A stretch of DNA of 64,000 nucleotides, from contig JACGCK010000065.1 in NCBI GenBank assembly GCA_014925825.1, positions 186,001 through 250,000 of the forward strand. Direction: 5' to 3'. Positions 11,781-23,628 of this stretch are shown here, piece after piece. The translations under genes and the position numbers were made by a program. The number at the start of each line of letters is the position of its first letter. The stretch's first letter is position 1. Below the pieces are notes generated by a model. The model was not told the origin of the DNA. It did no database searches and worked only from the letters and a program-made list of their open reading frames with translations. This stretch comes from Pholiota molesta (lineage: Eukaryota > Basidiomycota > Agaricomycetes > Agaricales > Strophariaceae).

Positions 11781-12577
11781 CTCGCAATTCTTCGGTCTCC
11801 GGGGTACAGCGCTTCGAAGAAATGGATAGATGAGGGCTTCGAATACGTTCAAATCCAGCGAAATCCAGAGTCGACGCCCACGCCCCCGGAATAGAGGGTA
11901 CAACCGTGTGAAGCCAGATGGCCCAAGGGGACACAGCTACATAGCCTGTTCATGCGTTGACTTGAGGGTATTAATAGTATCAGCCTGTGCATTACTCACT
12001 TGTCATATCTGCTTCATCATGGGAGCTGCGTCTTACATCCTTCCCAGATCCTTCCTATACGCCAGAAAAAATAGAGAAGAGACAGAACAATGGAGCTCGG
12101 AAGCGTATGGTACTTATTGGTGGAAGTATCAAGTAGTATCGTAAGTTCAAGCTCAAGCTTGGCTCAAGCTCAATGTCGTTCGGTCAACTCACGATAACGT
12201 GATATTTTCTCGCATCATTTATCACGGCCGTATGTAGCCGTATGTACAGGCCAGCTTCTCATCAAAACTATTCTTCGGCGGGTAATGAGTCTATGGGCTA
12301 ATACTATTCCTCTGTCCAACTTTTATCACTATCAAACTGTTTTCCAGAAGCTGGCGAGCTTCTATGTGACGCGTGATTTTGCGTGGCTGTCGCCACTTGC
12401 ACCCTTACAAGGACTCGATGTAAGTATCTCGCATCAAGGTTGTATATGACGAATGTTGAATATAGAGCCGTTAGCATCCGCATGATTCCCTCCGAGATGT
12501 AACGGGATGCTACAAGCAGGCCCCGAATCCGCTTCATCACAGGTAATCACACAACGTCTTGCCCTGCTCACTGCCCT
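11781..12577. other. Intergenic between FA1 and FA2
   Basis: This is the 5' flank of FA1 and the 3' flank of FA2, which are arranged head to tail on the minus strand. ORFs on the plus strand here (for example 11830-12144) have no splice or family support. No repeat stands out beyond the short alternation GCTCAAGCTTGGCTCAAGCTC near 12150-12170. Confidence 0.45.
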
Positions 12578-15500
12578 TCACTGCCGCTGCTCGTCCTCAT
12601 CCAGCTCGCCAGGCATGGGGCTAAAATGGACCTGCTTCGTTAGCCTGGAGCCTCGCTTGGCGGTCTCTCCCTTTCCACCTTTGCCTTTCTCGGCGGCGAT
12701 GGGCCGCGTCACTGGCGGTTCGCGCTTGTCGTCTTTTTGGATGTCCTCGGTTAGCCCTAGAGGGCTTTGCTTGGAGGTCTCTTGCTTTCTGCCTTTGCCT
12801 TTTTCGCCGGTGGTGGTTCGCTTCACTGGCGGTTCGCGCTCGTCATGCTCTTGAATGTCCTCGGTTAGCCCTTTTCCGACGGGGAAGTGGACGTGCTTCG
12901 ACGGGCGTCGCGACTTCCGTGTTGATAAGGGAGGATATGTGGGCGTTGTGAACGGATTCGAAAGGTCGAACGGAGTCGTGAAGCTCAACGGACTCGGGAG
13001 GTTATGGGCCGCCTGAGAATATAGACGGGATGTGGAAGGGCTAGCCTGCATTGGTTCAGTTTGGAGTTGATTGGATACTTGATTCATTAGCAGATGACCC
13101 GCTTGATTACGGATAGCGGCGTTGAAGGCATGTGTCGCATCGGCCCAAGGTGATGCCTGCAGGGGGCTTGGACCGGAATGGCGAAGGGACAATGAGCGTC
13201 GTTCCTAGGGGTGATCTAAGGTAAATGATAGTTGATATAATCTGCAAATTAGGAAGCATGCCTTCTTTGGTTCCAGAAAAACGATACCTTTGAATATTGT
13301 AAAGTATATACAAATATAGGGTTGTAGCAAAAGCAACACGCACTCACCATTGTCTTCTCTAATGCGATGGGCAGCGAAAACACGCGCAGCGATTTCAAAA
13401 GGATTTGGCATGACTCCATCATCCTGGACAAAAAGAGCATTTTAGATATTCAGTTCAGAATGAAAGGCGGAAATGTACATACCTGCCTGATTACAGAACA
13501 CCAATCCTCGTCTTGAGTGACCACAAGTCGACTGTTGGGAACCTAAGCAAATCAGATCATTTCACTTATCTACTGTAAACATGGTCCGTGATATTAATCT
13601 AAGATATACCTTCTGTAACAGTAATTCATTCAAAACATCAGAGGGATGGGAATTCTAAAGAATTAGGTTAGAATCAAGAAAGCCTTATTTCTGATTCACC
13701 AGTAAGAACTTACTGGGGAACTTGGTGATTTCGACATGGTCATATGCACTTTTACAACATCACCCGCAGCCATTCTTTCCATCGCATGTCCCAAAGGCGC
13801 GGAGGACGACCGTGTCTGAGCTGACGAACTCATCCCCGATTGGAGACCAGAACCACCTTCCTGAGCGCCAGCGTTTAGAGTATTACCTGCCGAATTCCTG
13901 GGCCCTCCCCGATTACGATACTGCTGCTCCTCCTGGATCTGCGCAAATTCCAGCTCTCGGCTGATCTGTGCGAAAGTATTATGGTTGAGCGTAAGGTTGA
14001 GCGTGCGGATGAACAGGCACTGATTCCAGTATTTCCCTTCGACCGCCTCGTCCGAATCGTCGTTTCTCTTCAAATCCTCGATCTCCGAGAGGTCAGGCCC
14101 GACCCTCGCCTGTGCCAATCCCGTATATTCCCACTTATATAGTGGTATCGGTGCCGGTGTTGAATTATCGTGGTTAACAAAGCGGTACTTGAGGTAGTGT
14201 GTCTTGTCTCGAGTCATATTGGTAGTGACCGCCATACCCCAGGAAGTCGCCTTGTCGCAACCGATGACGAGACGGACCTCGCCATTCTTCGCTTCGCGCC
14301 CGCGAGGTCCGTTGATATAGCGATACCAACTCTCAATGTTTGCGGCAGCGTAGGCTCTGAATCGCGGAGTGTTCTCGAGATCACGGGAGATCGCACCGTC
14401 TGGGAGGGTAAGAACGGCGCCTTCCGCGGCAGAGCTTACGAATGATAACCCACTACGAATAGACATGAGTACGACTCCTAAGATGGGCATAGAATTTGTT
14501 GCGGCTTACGGAAATGGGGGGTCGTTGTGCACCTTTTCGATGGCTGTACTCGCCAAATAACTCTCGGGTTTGAACTCTGAATATTGCCGAAAATCCATGG
14601 GTTCGATGGGTGGGTAGATGGGAGCAAAGCCTTCAGGAAGCGTCCGAGGGTTGATGGGATGATCATGCGGCAGGCATATGTTGAACAAAAACGAGAAACC
14701 GCCAGTAGGCGTGATGATGCCAACGTCACCTATGTTGATGCCCTTGCGTCGATAAGACATAGGCAAGTTTCCATTTGGCTCTGGAATCCAAAGAGGAAAA
14801 CCTCTTTGCGTCAGCCCAAGATGTCGCTCGTAGATTTTGTTGCCGTTTTCAGGGGCGTATATAGTTGTCAATGTTGAGGGCTGCGTATCAATATATATAT
14901 TACGCACATTTGAAGTGTTTGACCCGAAAAACACTCACGCCTTGTTCGTACGTGCTCGTGGTACTCGTGGAAGGAAGTTGACCACGCCGAACATCTTGAA
15001 TAGGAGACGACACGATGTTACGGATGGAGGTTGAGGGCTGTGTTGTATATATGTTATGCAAATTTTAGGTATTTGACCCGAAAAACACTCACGCCTTGTT
15101 CATACGTGCTCAAGGAAGGAAGTTGACCACGCCGAATATCTCGAACAGGAGACGACACGATGTTACGGATGGAGGTTGGGGGCTGCATTTATATATGTTA
15201 TGCAAATTTCAAGTATTTGACCTGCAAAACACTCACGCCTTGTTCGTACATGCTCATAGAAGGAAGTTGACCGCGACGAACATCTTGAATAGGAGACGAT
15301 ACGATGTTACGGATGGAGGGTGAGGGCTGCGCGTGTCATTTAATTTGTTGGGACGTTCAAGTTCGACATTGACCTACCAGTTGCTCGGACATGGCCATGG
15401 AAGAAAAATGGCCATGGAGGATATCTTGTGGTGGAAGCGACGCGAGATTAGAATTTGCTGCTCGCAATGGAGGTGATAAAGCCTGGATAAACGAAGCGTG

Positions 15501-16518
15501 AATGAGATTACCAACTGTGTATGAAAATTTTCACATACGGGTCGAAGTGGGTGCTGCATGGACATGTCATCTTCGCGGGGTTCTAACGAAGCAAAATATG
15601 AGCATGTTCCAACGATACGAAACAGCAAAACGCACGATTAACATGGATCGTCACGTTCGTGTGATGACCATATGTTTGGTTGAATTTTCCTCCATGAATC
15701 TCTACGCCGCTAGAGCCTTCGAAGAAACTCCCTGAGTGGCCCTCTCGAGGCCTGGGATACGAGGTATTGTTGGACAAGTAGGCATTTGATGGTGGATATT
15801 GAACGAGTGAGCTTGTACTAGCATGTTGTCGGCGCTGAATGCTGGTTAGTGGATCTTCTCTCTGATGCGGTTGATGGTTTGGTTGATATAGGGATAAATC
15901 AGGACTCGGGCCAGCCTGGGTTTGGGATAGCTGAGTAGATAAACACAATGAAGTTAGCTCTGAGCAGCCCAAAGAATCAGAACACTCACCCAACGGTCTT
16001 CTCTACCCTCTCCGCTGTTGCTTATTCCCACTTTTCCCAGCGCGGTTGCTAGCCTATCACATCCAAAAATTCCGTCAGTTCATACATCTTGATGGTGTGA
16101 AAGAGGGATTAGGACCTACTGATTGTCGGGAGTGTAATATGGTAGTGGATTATTATTCGGCCATGATGAGTGTTGGTGTTGAGCCGGGCTTTCTAAGAAA
16201 CTCCCATAGGGTCGGTCTAGAAATCTGAGGCGATACTTTTAAACGAGAGAGCGTTGGCAGACAATCAGCAGACGCACGAGTTTCGATGCGGATATTGCAT
16301 CACCGAGCTAGTGCTCGCTTGCTGCAATTTTTGTCGCTGATAACTCGTAGGATATTCTTGATAATTTGGTCGATATACAGACAAGTCATGATTTGTGCCT
16401 TCCTGGATTTGAGGTAGCTGGAGATGAATGCGTAGGAGATTAGGAATGATCAACCTCAGAAAAACCGAACACTCACCCTAGGATGCGCCCTCTGCTTCCC
16501 TCTGTTATTCTGTTTCAT
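12578..16518 (-). CDS. FA family protein, copy 2 (expanded linker, V-x-F motif tail)
   Basis: This is a second intact FA gene. The start MKQNNRGKQRAHPR at 16518 parallels the start of copy 3. The N-terminal cassette (basic segment, spacer with ASTSS, then GSF[LF]E) occurs twice in a row (16518-16140 and 16070-15690); only the second carries the motif VEIHGGKFNQTYGHHTN. The linker contains three near-identical phase-0 exons plus a diverged fourth. The core is complete (GDVGIITPTG, GAVLTLPDGAI, FRAYAAANIESWYRY, NQCLFIRTLN), and the C-terminal exons run to GIVFLEPKK. The final exon is a separate tail of about 210 residues with a duplicated EDIQ...REPPV...EKGKG unit and two segments KHVHF and KQVHF. 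The intron before the tail would need a non-canonical GC donor (GCATGC), so that junction is less sure. Function unknown. Confidence 0.62.
14921..15370 (-). repeat. Tandem exon-intron repeat inside FA2 (3 units)
   Basis: Three head-to-tail units (14921-15074, 15075-15218, 15219-15370; 154, 144 and 152 bp) each hold one complete exon of 30-33 codons plus its intron. Every unit exon is flanked by phase-0 splice sites (TGCAG-like acceptor, GGC then GTGAGT donor) and encodes P-x-x-SIRNIVSSP...RRGQLPS...YEQG. A diverged fourth unit follows at about 15371-15485. Because each exon is symmetric, gain or loss of a unit preserves the frame. Confidence 0.85.
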
Positions 16519-17293
16519 TCTGTTAGCGCAGTTGTTAGCTTGATAGATGAGGTCTTCGAGTAATACGTTCGAATGTATGTTGTGGGATTTCAGAGCAATT
16601 AAGCTCTCAAAATCAAAGGAACGCGCGACGTGACCGCCTAGAACCATAAGGAGAAACCAGATACAGGTCTACTTATGTGGTTATTAAACTTAGACTCAGA
16701 GACAGCACGTCATGCTCCTGATTGGCCATAGATTTCGTAGAGAACAGTCTCCCAGATCTCTTTTACGTTTGTCTTGACTTCTTTGGGTGTTTAAAGAAGT
16801 TGATTATCGCGACTGAGCTCTGCAATTATGTGGAGTCGCTGGCAAAAATTGCGTTAATGCGCTGACTTATTATACGAGGTCCGAGGATTACTCACCTGTC
16901 ATATATGGGAGGCTATGTCTCTACCATATGCTACCATATGCCGTCGCCACAAGAACAATATATGCGTACAGTGAGAGAAAAAGCTCAAGGAAACAATGGG
17001 GTGTCAATGTACTTGATTCAATGCTGGGATCATGGATGGCTCTGAAGACGACGGTTCAAATTCAAAGGGGCTAGGGGACTCAGACCAGGGTTGAATTTGA
17101 TCACGTAACACTTTCCCACATCTATCTGCCATGCCGTCCGAAATTTATTCATCAGACAAGAAGTTTGCAAGAAGTTAGAACCAGAGTACAAGTTATATTT
17201 ATCTGATTGGAGAGAACTTGGGGAGAACTATATACAAGTTGCAACGTACATCGAACGTACATAGTGAAAAGCCCTCATAGTAATCATACAAGT
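16519..17293. other. Intergenic between FA2 and sulfite oxidase
   Basis: The gap holds the FA2 promoter and the sulfite oxidase 3' end. A duplicated ACCATATG block lies near 16922-16940. I see no gene. Confidence 0.5.
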
Positions 17294-19708
17294 TTAACTC
17301 AATGGCTCCCTAGGATACTTCCGCACTGCTGCGAGGTAATCATCCAAATTCTCAAGTGTAAATTCAAGAGGGCGAGTCAAAGGATTAAAGTCGATTCCTC
17401 GTTCATTCAACTCTTCGAGACGCTTCGCAGTTGCGGGGCGAGATTTATTGACGCTATAGATTTTGATCCTGTCGAAAATAATAAATCACAGATATAAGTC
17501 CATCACTATCGAGCGTGATACATACCTATGAGCAGAAGAAGTGACGTGCAGATCCCAGCTATTGAGGAATATAATTATTAGAGACCGAATGCCTGCCAGA
17601 GTGTCCAAATAAGGCGGACTCACTTCCATGCAGACCGAACGAAAGTGGGCTCGGTATTATTGGAAGAATCCCAGGTTCGTACGCAGAATTCGAGCCATCC
17701 TTCTGCGTCCACCGGCAAGTCGATTTTCCACAGGCGCCAGGCGTGGTAGTGCTGTCGGAGATGCCATACATTGAGTAACATCAGTAATAGAAAATATAGA
17801 TCAACGACGACGCGCACCTTCTCGGTCATGTCTTCTTGAGCAACAGCGTACCATACATGGCCGCTATATACAATTCAGCAACCTTGAGCAATCAATCTGG
17901 GAATCAATTTTTTTACCCATCGGGAGAGACTTCTACTCTTTCAACCCAATTTCCGCCTCCACTATAAGCCCACCCTTGCAATGCGATTTTTCCGCTATGT
18001 ATGATTACCTCCTTGTCTTCTGGAAAGATGATGGCGCTCCTGAGTTAAACGATGCGTTGGACAAGAATTTTCAGAATAGAATAAAGATACGCACGAGACG
18101 GGCATTTGCTGGATAGAGAATCCATTGGAGGACTTCGAGTTTTGTTTGCCAATCTAAACAGTATCATACCTCAGCCATACCATTCCAGACCTCTCGCAAA
18201 AGCGACGACTGACCTGAGGAGTGTAGTAGAGATATTCTTGTGCCTGAACGGGGCCCAAGCTCGGCTCAGCAATCGCATTGATCTTGTAGACCCATTTGCA
18301 GCTCCGTGCTCCGATGTAGCCAGTGACAACGACACGCAGAGGAGCGCCGTGCATTTTGGGAAGCGGCTCGCCGTTCATCTCCCAGGCAAGGATGACTTCG
18401 TCACTTTGGCGCACCTTCCGCCATGGGACAGAGACTGCGTAGTTATAAACATTATTCTTCCTAAATAAACCCGAAGGTCTTCGATTAATATTCCTGTCAA
18501 TGAATAAGAGAAAAGGCGTACTTGAAATAGGTTTCAGCACCGAGGAACTCGAGATGCTGGCAGTTGGGAAGGATACCACCGCATGCCTTCTTCAAGACTT
18601 TCTTCAAGGAAACACCGCGATAGACCGCAGTTCCTCTAGTGTTCGAAGTCAAATTTGGATAATAAGATTTACTCCTTTCAAAAAATTACTTACATGGCAC
18701 CCTCGCCTAAAGTCAGATTCAAGTTGATCGACAATCGTCGGTAAGTATATGAGATTGATAGGCGACTATAAACAAGTCCGCTTACCCCAAGGTGCGTTGA
18801 TGAGCTCATCGCCATCGCCAGGATATTGCTGAATTTGCTCAATGCGACGGGTTCCACTACATTGAAGCGTAACAGTGACTTCAACCTGAGGAAATTGCGC
18901 TGGATCTTTGAGATCTTTCAGCGAAATCTTGGTCGGTTTGTTGACCAGACCCCCGATTTCAAGTTCGAAGGCGTCCTCCTGGATATCCGGGACACCACCA
19001 TGATTACGGACACTGTAGTTATTATAATCAATACCGTCAGATACCTTGCGAACATGCATAACAAGTTGAGAGAGACACTCACAAGTGATATTTATTGTTC
19101 GTCAGCTTTCCTTCCATGAGCTGATAGCGCCTCGTCTCGCCGTTATAGGGGAAATCAAGGAGATGAATTATGTCATGCTTCTCTTTCTGTACCGTCTCCC
19201 AGCTAAAGTCAATAACCTTTCCCAACCCAAGGGTTTCATGATACGCTTTCCAGCGATGTCCAATAAGGACGGGGTTCGTGGTTGGAAGAGGACCGAATTG
19301 GAATTCTGCGGAGTTTTAAACGAGTGATAGACGCCCATGAAAGGATACTCAGCAATGTTTAGAAAACCGACCGAATGCAATACACTGCTAAGAAAGAAGC
19401 AACGGACATACCAGGAGGATAAGGGAACCTCTTTTGCTCCAAAATCGCATGGGCAATTTCCTTCTTTTCAGGGCGGGCCTCCCATTCTATATAGCTATCA
19501 AGTTTATAACAACTCATCAGTGGATTGTTTTACGAGTACAGTTTTGGGCTCACCCGTCCCATCCTAATTTCTCATCAGCGAAAAGCACCTGTAATTCTGC
19601 TTTACTATAGCCTTCAAGGGATGGCGAGTATACGGAGTTGATCGATTGAGATCTTTGAACTTCCTCGAGTCTCTCCAGATGTGGTTTTTCCTCTGATATA
19701 GTTGCCAT
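17294..19708 (-). CDS. Sulfite oxidase-type molybdopterin enzyme (no haem domain)
   Basis: The protein starts MATISEEKPHLERLEEVQ at 19708 and is split by many short introns. The sulfite oxidase molybdopterin domain is recognised by NYSVRNHGGVPDI, by the Mo-ligand cysteine in VTLQCSGTRRIEQI, and by INAPW, EFLGAET and MHGAPLRVVV..YIGARSCKWV. The C-terminal dimerisation domain contains HYHAWRLWKIDLPVD. The end is SVNKSRPATAKRLEELNERG...YLAAVRKYPREPLS and the stop is at 17294. There is no cytochrome b5 domain, so the arrangement resembles plant-type sulfite oxidase, which oxidises sulfite to sulfate with oxygen as acceptor. Subcellular location is not decided by the sequence. I see no frame break. 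The flanking genes are unrelated to sulfur metabolism. Confidence 0.85.
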
Positions 19709-20778
19709 ACGTAAAACCAGCTTTAGCAGAAGGGGGGAGAATGAAGCAGAGAACAGACGGTGGATAAGCCTTTTTATAACAAATTATATTCGAGCCCACG
19801 ATAGTGTCATAATAGAGCCTGATAATTAACACCGACGTAACATTCGTGGATGTAGAACAGTTTTCGAAGCAGCTGCATGTGTAAGTGTCATTGAGATTTA
19901 GCAGTGTGAGTCCGGATTTCCTATAATACACAGTACACGTTGAGTGCATGAGGCGTTTCGAATTCTTTGCAACAGTAAAGGCCACAGGTATAAGGTCGAA
20001 TAGTCCCCGAATACTGTACAAATACAACCACTGGCTCCCGTCACGCGTCACAGAGCCCTTGGAGCCGAGCACTTTTGGCCAGTTGTCACGTTCACAAAGA
20101 AAATCGAGCACTTTTCCAAAAAATGTTTCCGAGATTCTCGAGCAGATCTCAGTTTTTTGCAGCATTTTCGGTAAAAAATGGCTGAAATTTTGAGCACTTG
20201 TCATGGCTTGTCACACAATTTTTTCGCTTTGAGCCCAAGAGCACTTGACAAAAAGGTGTCACACAAATTTTCAATTGAGCTAGTGGTCGTATTTGTACAG
20301 TAGTGGTAAGAACATTCGAGTGGAAAAAGAACTATCCGAGTTGTGGGATACGGTCACGGACGGAGTCGCGAAGGTCCTGTCATTTGATCAACGCATCACA
20401 AGTCACTCAGCTTTGATAGAGAAGTGCTACATGGCAACATATCTTCCGCATAATCGCATATCACAAGCCCCGTTATGAAGCTTGCACGCACACAGAAAAG
20501 GCAGTCAGAATTCTGACTCAGGAAATAGAAACATAGATAACCCGATAGGCGAAGATAGGGAGTCCATAGGTAGGCGAGAATAGAGAAGCAAAAAGACAAT
20601 ACCTTCTTGTTTGAAGTCGAGTCGTCGGTCAACCGTGTTACATAGAATTCAAACGAATTGGGCTGAAATTTGATGTTTTGAAACCCTCTGCGACAAACTG
20701 ACAAGCATTGTGGATCAATCGATCAAGAATTAGAATAACATTAGCGCCCTACAGCATGCAGTAACACAAGAAATACCC
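19709..20778. other. Intergenic: sulfite oxidase promoter and 3' side of the 949-residue gene
   Basis: No gene is supported. A reverse frame around 20640-20700 contains a short stretch with splice-like borders (TTGTCAG acceptor, GTATTG donor) but joins to nothing recognisable. GAGCACTT(T/G) is repeated several times between 20060 and 20250. Confidence 0.4.
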
Positions 20779-23628
20779 CTACGATACAGCACCACCTCTT
20801 ACTCCCTCTCCCTTCAATGCAAGCCTCTTCTGCAGCGTAATCAACCCCGCCTGCTCGATCGTCGTCTCCCACAGCCGCGTCTTCACCGCATCCAGCTCCT
20901 TCTGTATAGCCCGCTTCTGCTCCTCCGCGCGCTTGATGATGTCGTCCCGCCTCTGCTGGCGCGAGACCGTCTTGGCCAGCTGGGGCTCGGAGGTGGCTTT
21001 CGCGCTTAGGAGCGCGTCGTAGCGGTGGCGTAACTGAGTCGATGACGTGGATTGCGGCTGCAGCTGGTGTTGTGGGGCGGTTGATAGGGACGGTGTTGGT
21101 GCCGATGATGGCGCTGGCGTTGGTGTCGAGACCGCGGTCGCACGCGATACGCCCGCTGGGGGTGCAGCGCCCGCATCGATCTCCTTCCCTTTTCCTTTCG
21201 CGCTCGCAGGATAACTCCCACCAAGCGCTTGCGCATCCTCCACGTCCTCCGGCAAAATTCCAAAGTCCATCATCGCAGCTCCTCCAGAATCACCACCGCC
21301 AGCATCATCCCACCCTCCTACATTGCCTACAGTATCATAAGCCGTTGGATTCAATTCCCACATAGTACGGCGCCACATACCTTGTCCATCCATCCCGCCC
21401 TCCGTTCCACCTCCGCCCATGAACACGTCGGGCATCGACATCTCCCATCCAGCAGACACCGGCGTGCCGGGGTTCGTGCTCCCGCCGAATGTGCTGCTGC
21501 CCCCCGAGGCTACCGGTGATATTGCTTGCGGGACAGGATCCACGCTCGTCCTGCTGGAATCCACGCTGCTCGCGGCGGCGGCGCTCGTTGCCGACGACTG
21601 TGCTTGAATTTGCAGGCTCAGCGCCAGCAGGTCCGGGTCGATCAGGTGGTCTCCGAACGTCGTCGACGGCGCGGGATCGGGGCCGCCAGTATTGGTTGGA
21701 GGAACAGCACCATCGCCATGCTCCTGCTGCTGTCCGAACATCGACGCCCACATCGCGTCGAAGTCGCCGTCGCCGTCCAGCGGGCCCCCGAGCGCCTGGG
21801 CGCCCGCATCCGCCATCTCCGCCCCGACCATGTCCGCGAAGTCGAAGTCCCCGAGCGGCGTGCCCGTGCCCGTGCCAGGCGTAGTGCCCTCCGCCGGGCC
21901 CACGCGTGCCTGCGCTGCGTCAGACGACGCGCCGGTCTGCCCAGCGGCGCTCGTCGCCCCGTCGAAGTTCATCGGGAAGCTCTCGAGGAAACTCATCCAC
22001 GTGTCGAACAAGGGCTGATCGATGGGGGATGGGGTGGGCGTAGCAGACCCCGTCGACCCTGCCTCGTACGTGGTGCTAGTGTTTGGGGGTGCGAAAACGG
22101 TTTGGGTCCCGGCATCCTGACCCGGCGTTTGAGCGGGCCCTTGATCGGGGATGTTGTTGAGCGAGGCCATGAGCTGGTCGAGCGCTGCGGACATGGTCGC
22201 ATCCGTCATCATCTCGCTTGGTGCGTGTGTTTGCGGCGGTTGAGGATGAGGGGATGGAGATGCGGTTTGGGAGATCGCGGCAGTGGCTGCAGAACTTCGG
22301 ACGGGCGAAGGTGTATTGCTCGTGTCCTGCAGGACCTCGCCCTCATGTGTCGTTTTCGTAGCCGTCTCCGATCCGTCCTTGGGCCGTGGCCTCTTTTTGT
22401 GCTTCTCTTTACGAGCTGCATCCTCGGCCGCATTCTGCTTCTGCTGCGCGAGATACTTCTTCGTCGCCGCCTTCCGCGCCGCGCTTTTGATCAGTTGGAT
22501 GAGCTGCGAGATGAGCTGCTTCCCGCGCTCGCGCTCCCAGGTTTGGTGGTACTCCTCCGGCCCTTCTCCCTGCTCGAAGGGATACGGCACGTCCCAGTCG
22601 GTCGCGCCCGCAGGCACGCGGTTCAATTTCCGCTTTTTCGGCGCGTGGCTAGTCCCTGCCTGGTCCTTGTGTTCGAACCCTGTTTTCGGGCGCGTCGCCG
22701 GGGTGCTGCCCATCACGAGCTTCAGCACGCCCTCCAGGATAGGGAAGATGTCCTTCTGGCCAATGAGCACCGACACGATCTCCTGGTTCGTCGGCGCGGT
22801 CAGCAGCGCAGGGTCGATGTACGGCTGCGTCCGCTCGCGGGACGGCGCGCGCCGGCTGAGCGTCGGCCGCTCCGTGTCTTCGTCGTCCACGAGGATAGGG
22901 TTCAGCGGCGTGGACCCGCGCGCGGGCGCCAGGTTCGCGGGCTTGACGCGCGCGATGCGGCCAGCCCGGCCGAGGAGGTTCTCTTGGTTGCGGAGGAAAT
23001 GGGGCGGTGGAGGCGCGGTGGGGTCGGGCAAGGGAAATTCGGGCCCGGTGGGTTTTGGTGGAGATTCTTCGCGCGAGGCTGGGCGCGTTCGCTTCTTGGG
23101 CTGTTTTTTGGGTTGGGCGGATGGGGATGCCCTTCGTGTAGACGGTTGGGCTGCAGGTGTCGTCGTCCCACGCGGTCCATAGGCGGTGGTGTTTGCTTGC
23201 GTGTTTGTGCTCGCAGATGCGGTCCATGCAGATGGTTGGGTAGTAGGCGCCGCGCCCGCGCCTCCGCGCATTAGGCTAGCAGATGACACCGGCCCTTGCT
23301 GGCCATAGGCGGTGGAGTGCGACTGCCGCGATGATTGCGATTGCGACTGCATTTGATGGGGAAGGGCCGGAGGTCTATGAACGATACCATGGTTCAACGA
23401 CAAGGCTAATGGATTGAGCGGAAGTTCAGAATCAGGATGGGAACCAGGAAGTGCAATGGTCCCCACGTTTTGTGTGGAGGCGGTAGACGCGCTACCACGC
23501 CCACTAAAGTAGCCCGCGCTGGGAAGAGCCAGCGCGGGAGACGCTGGCCTACCTGGAGAGGGCGGTGGCGAACCGAAGAGGGAGTCTTCTTCGTCCGCGT
23601 CGCGCTCCTCCTCGTGTCGCATGTCCAT
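20779..23628 (-). CDS. 949-residue low-complexity, probably nuclear protein
   Basis: This is one uninterrupted ORF of 949 codons, the longest in the window, with strong GC-rich coding bias. The N-terminus is acidic (EEERDADEEDSLFGSPPPSPGRP), followed by Ser/Thr/Gln/Pro-rich sequence, a basic patch QPKKQPKKRTRPASRE, an acidic-hydrophobic PILVDDEDTE, and a more ordered block near residues 280-400 (NQEIVSVLIGQKDIFPILEG, WDVPYPFEQGEGPEEYHQTW, and a Lys/Arg-rich helix AARKAATKKYL). Several Gly/Asp/Met-rich acidic stretches resemble activation domains (FDFADMVGAEMADAG, MMDFGILPEDVEDAQ). The last 90 residues are a likely coiled coil (QQRRDDIIKRAEEQKRAIQK). I recognise no named domain. The layout suggests a transcriptional or chromatin co-regulator, by inference only. 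A fragment of its 3' region is duplicated at 28680-28880. Confidence 0.75.
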   Translation of the reverse strand: MDMRHEEERDADEEDSLFGSPPPSPGRPASPALALPSAGYFSGRGSASTASTQNVGTIALPGSHPDSELPLNPLALSLNHGIVHRPPALPHQMQSQSQSSRQSHSTAYGQQGPVSSASLMRGGAGAAPTTQPSAWTASASTNTQANTTAYGPRGTTTPAAQPSTRRASPSAQPKKQPKKRTRPASREESPPKPTGPEFPLPDPTAPPPPHFLRNQENLLGRAGRIARVKPANLAPARGSTPLNPILVDDEDTERPTLSRRAPSRERTQPYIDPALLTAPTNQEIVSVLIGQKDIFPILEGVLKLVMGSTPATRPKTGFEHKDQAGTSHAPKKRKLNRVPAGATDWDVPYPFEQGEGPEEYHQTWERERGKQLISQLIQLIKSAARKAATKKYLAQQKQNAAEDAARKEKHKKRPRPKDGSETATKTTHEGEVLQDTSNTPSPVRSSAATAAISQTASPSPHPQPPQTHAPSEMMTDATMSAALDQLMASLNNIPDQGPAQTPGQDAGTQTVFAPPNTSTTYEAGSTGSATPTPSPIDQPLFDTWMSFLESFPMNFDGATSAAGQTGASSDAAQARVGPAEGTTPGTGTGTPLGDFDFADMVGAEMADAGAQALGGPLDGDGDFDAMWASMFGQQQEHGDGAVPPTNTGGPDPAPSTTFGDHLIDPDLLALSLQIQAQSSATSAAAASSVDSSRTSVDPVPQAISPVASGGSSTFGGSTNPGTPVSAGWEMSMPDVFMGGGGTEGGMDGQGMWRRTMWELNPTAYDTVGNVGGWDDAGGGDSGGAAMMDFGILPEDVEDAQALGGSYPASAKGKGKEIDAGAAPPAGVSRATAVSTPTPAPSSAPTPSLSTAPQHQLQPQSTSSTQLRHRYDALLSAKATSEPQLAKTVSRQQRRDDIIKRAEEQKRAIQKELDAVKTRLWETTIEQAGLITLQKRLALKGEGVRGGAVS

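Noticed and set aside
21526..23274. 582-codon plus-strand ORF opposite the 949-residue gene
   Set aside because: It is the antisense shadow of a GC-rich gene: Arg-rich composition, no start context, no motif. The minus-strand frame has domain-like structure and a coiled coil.
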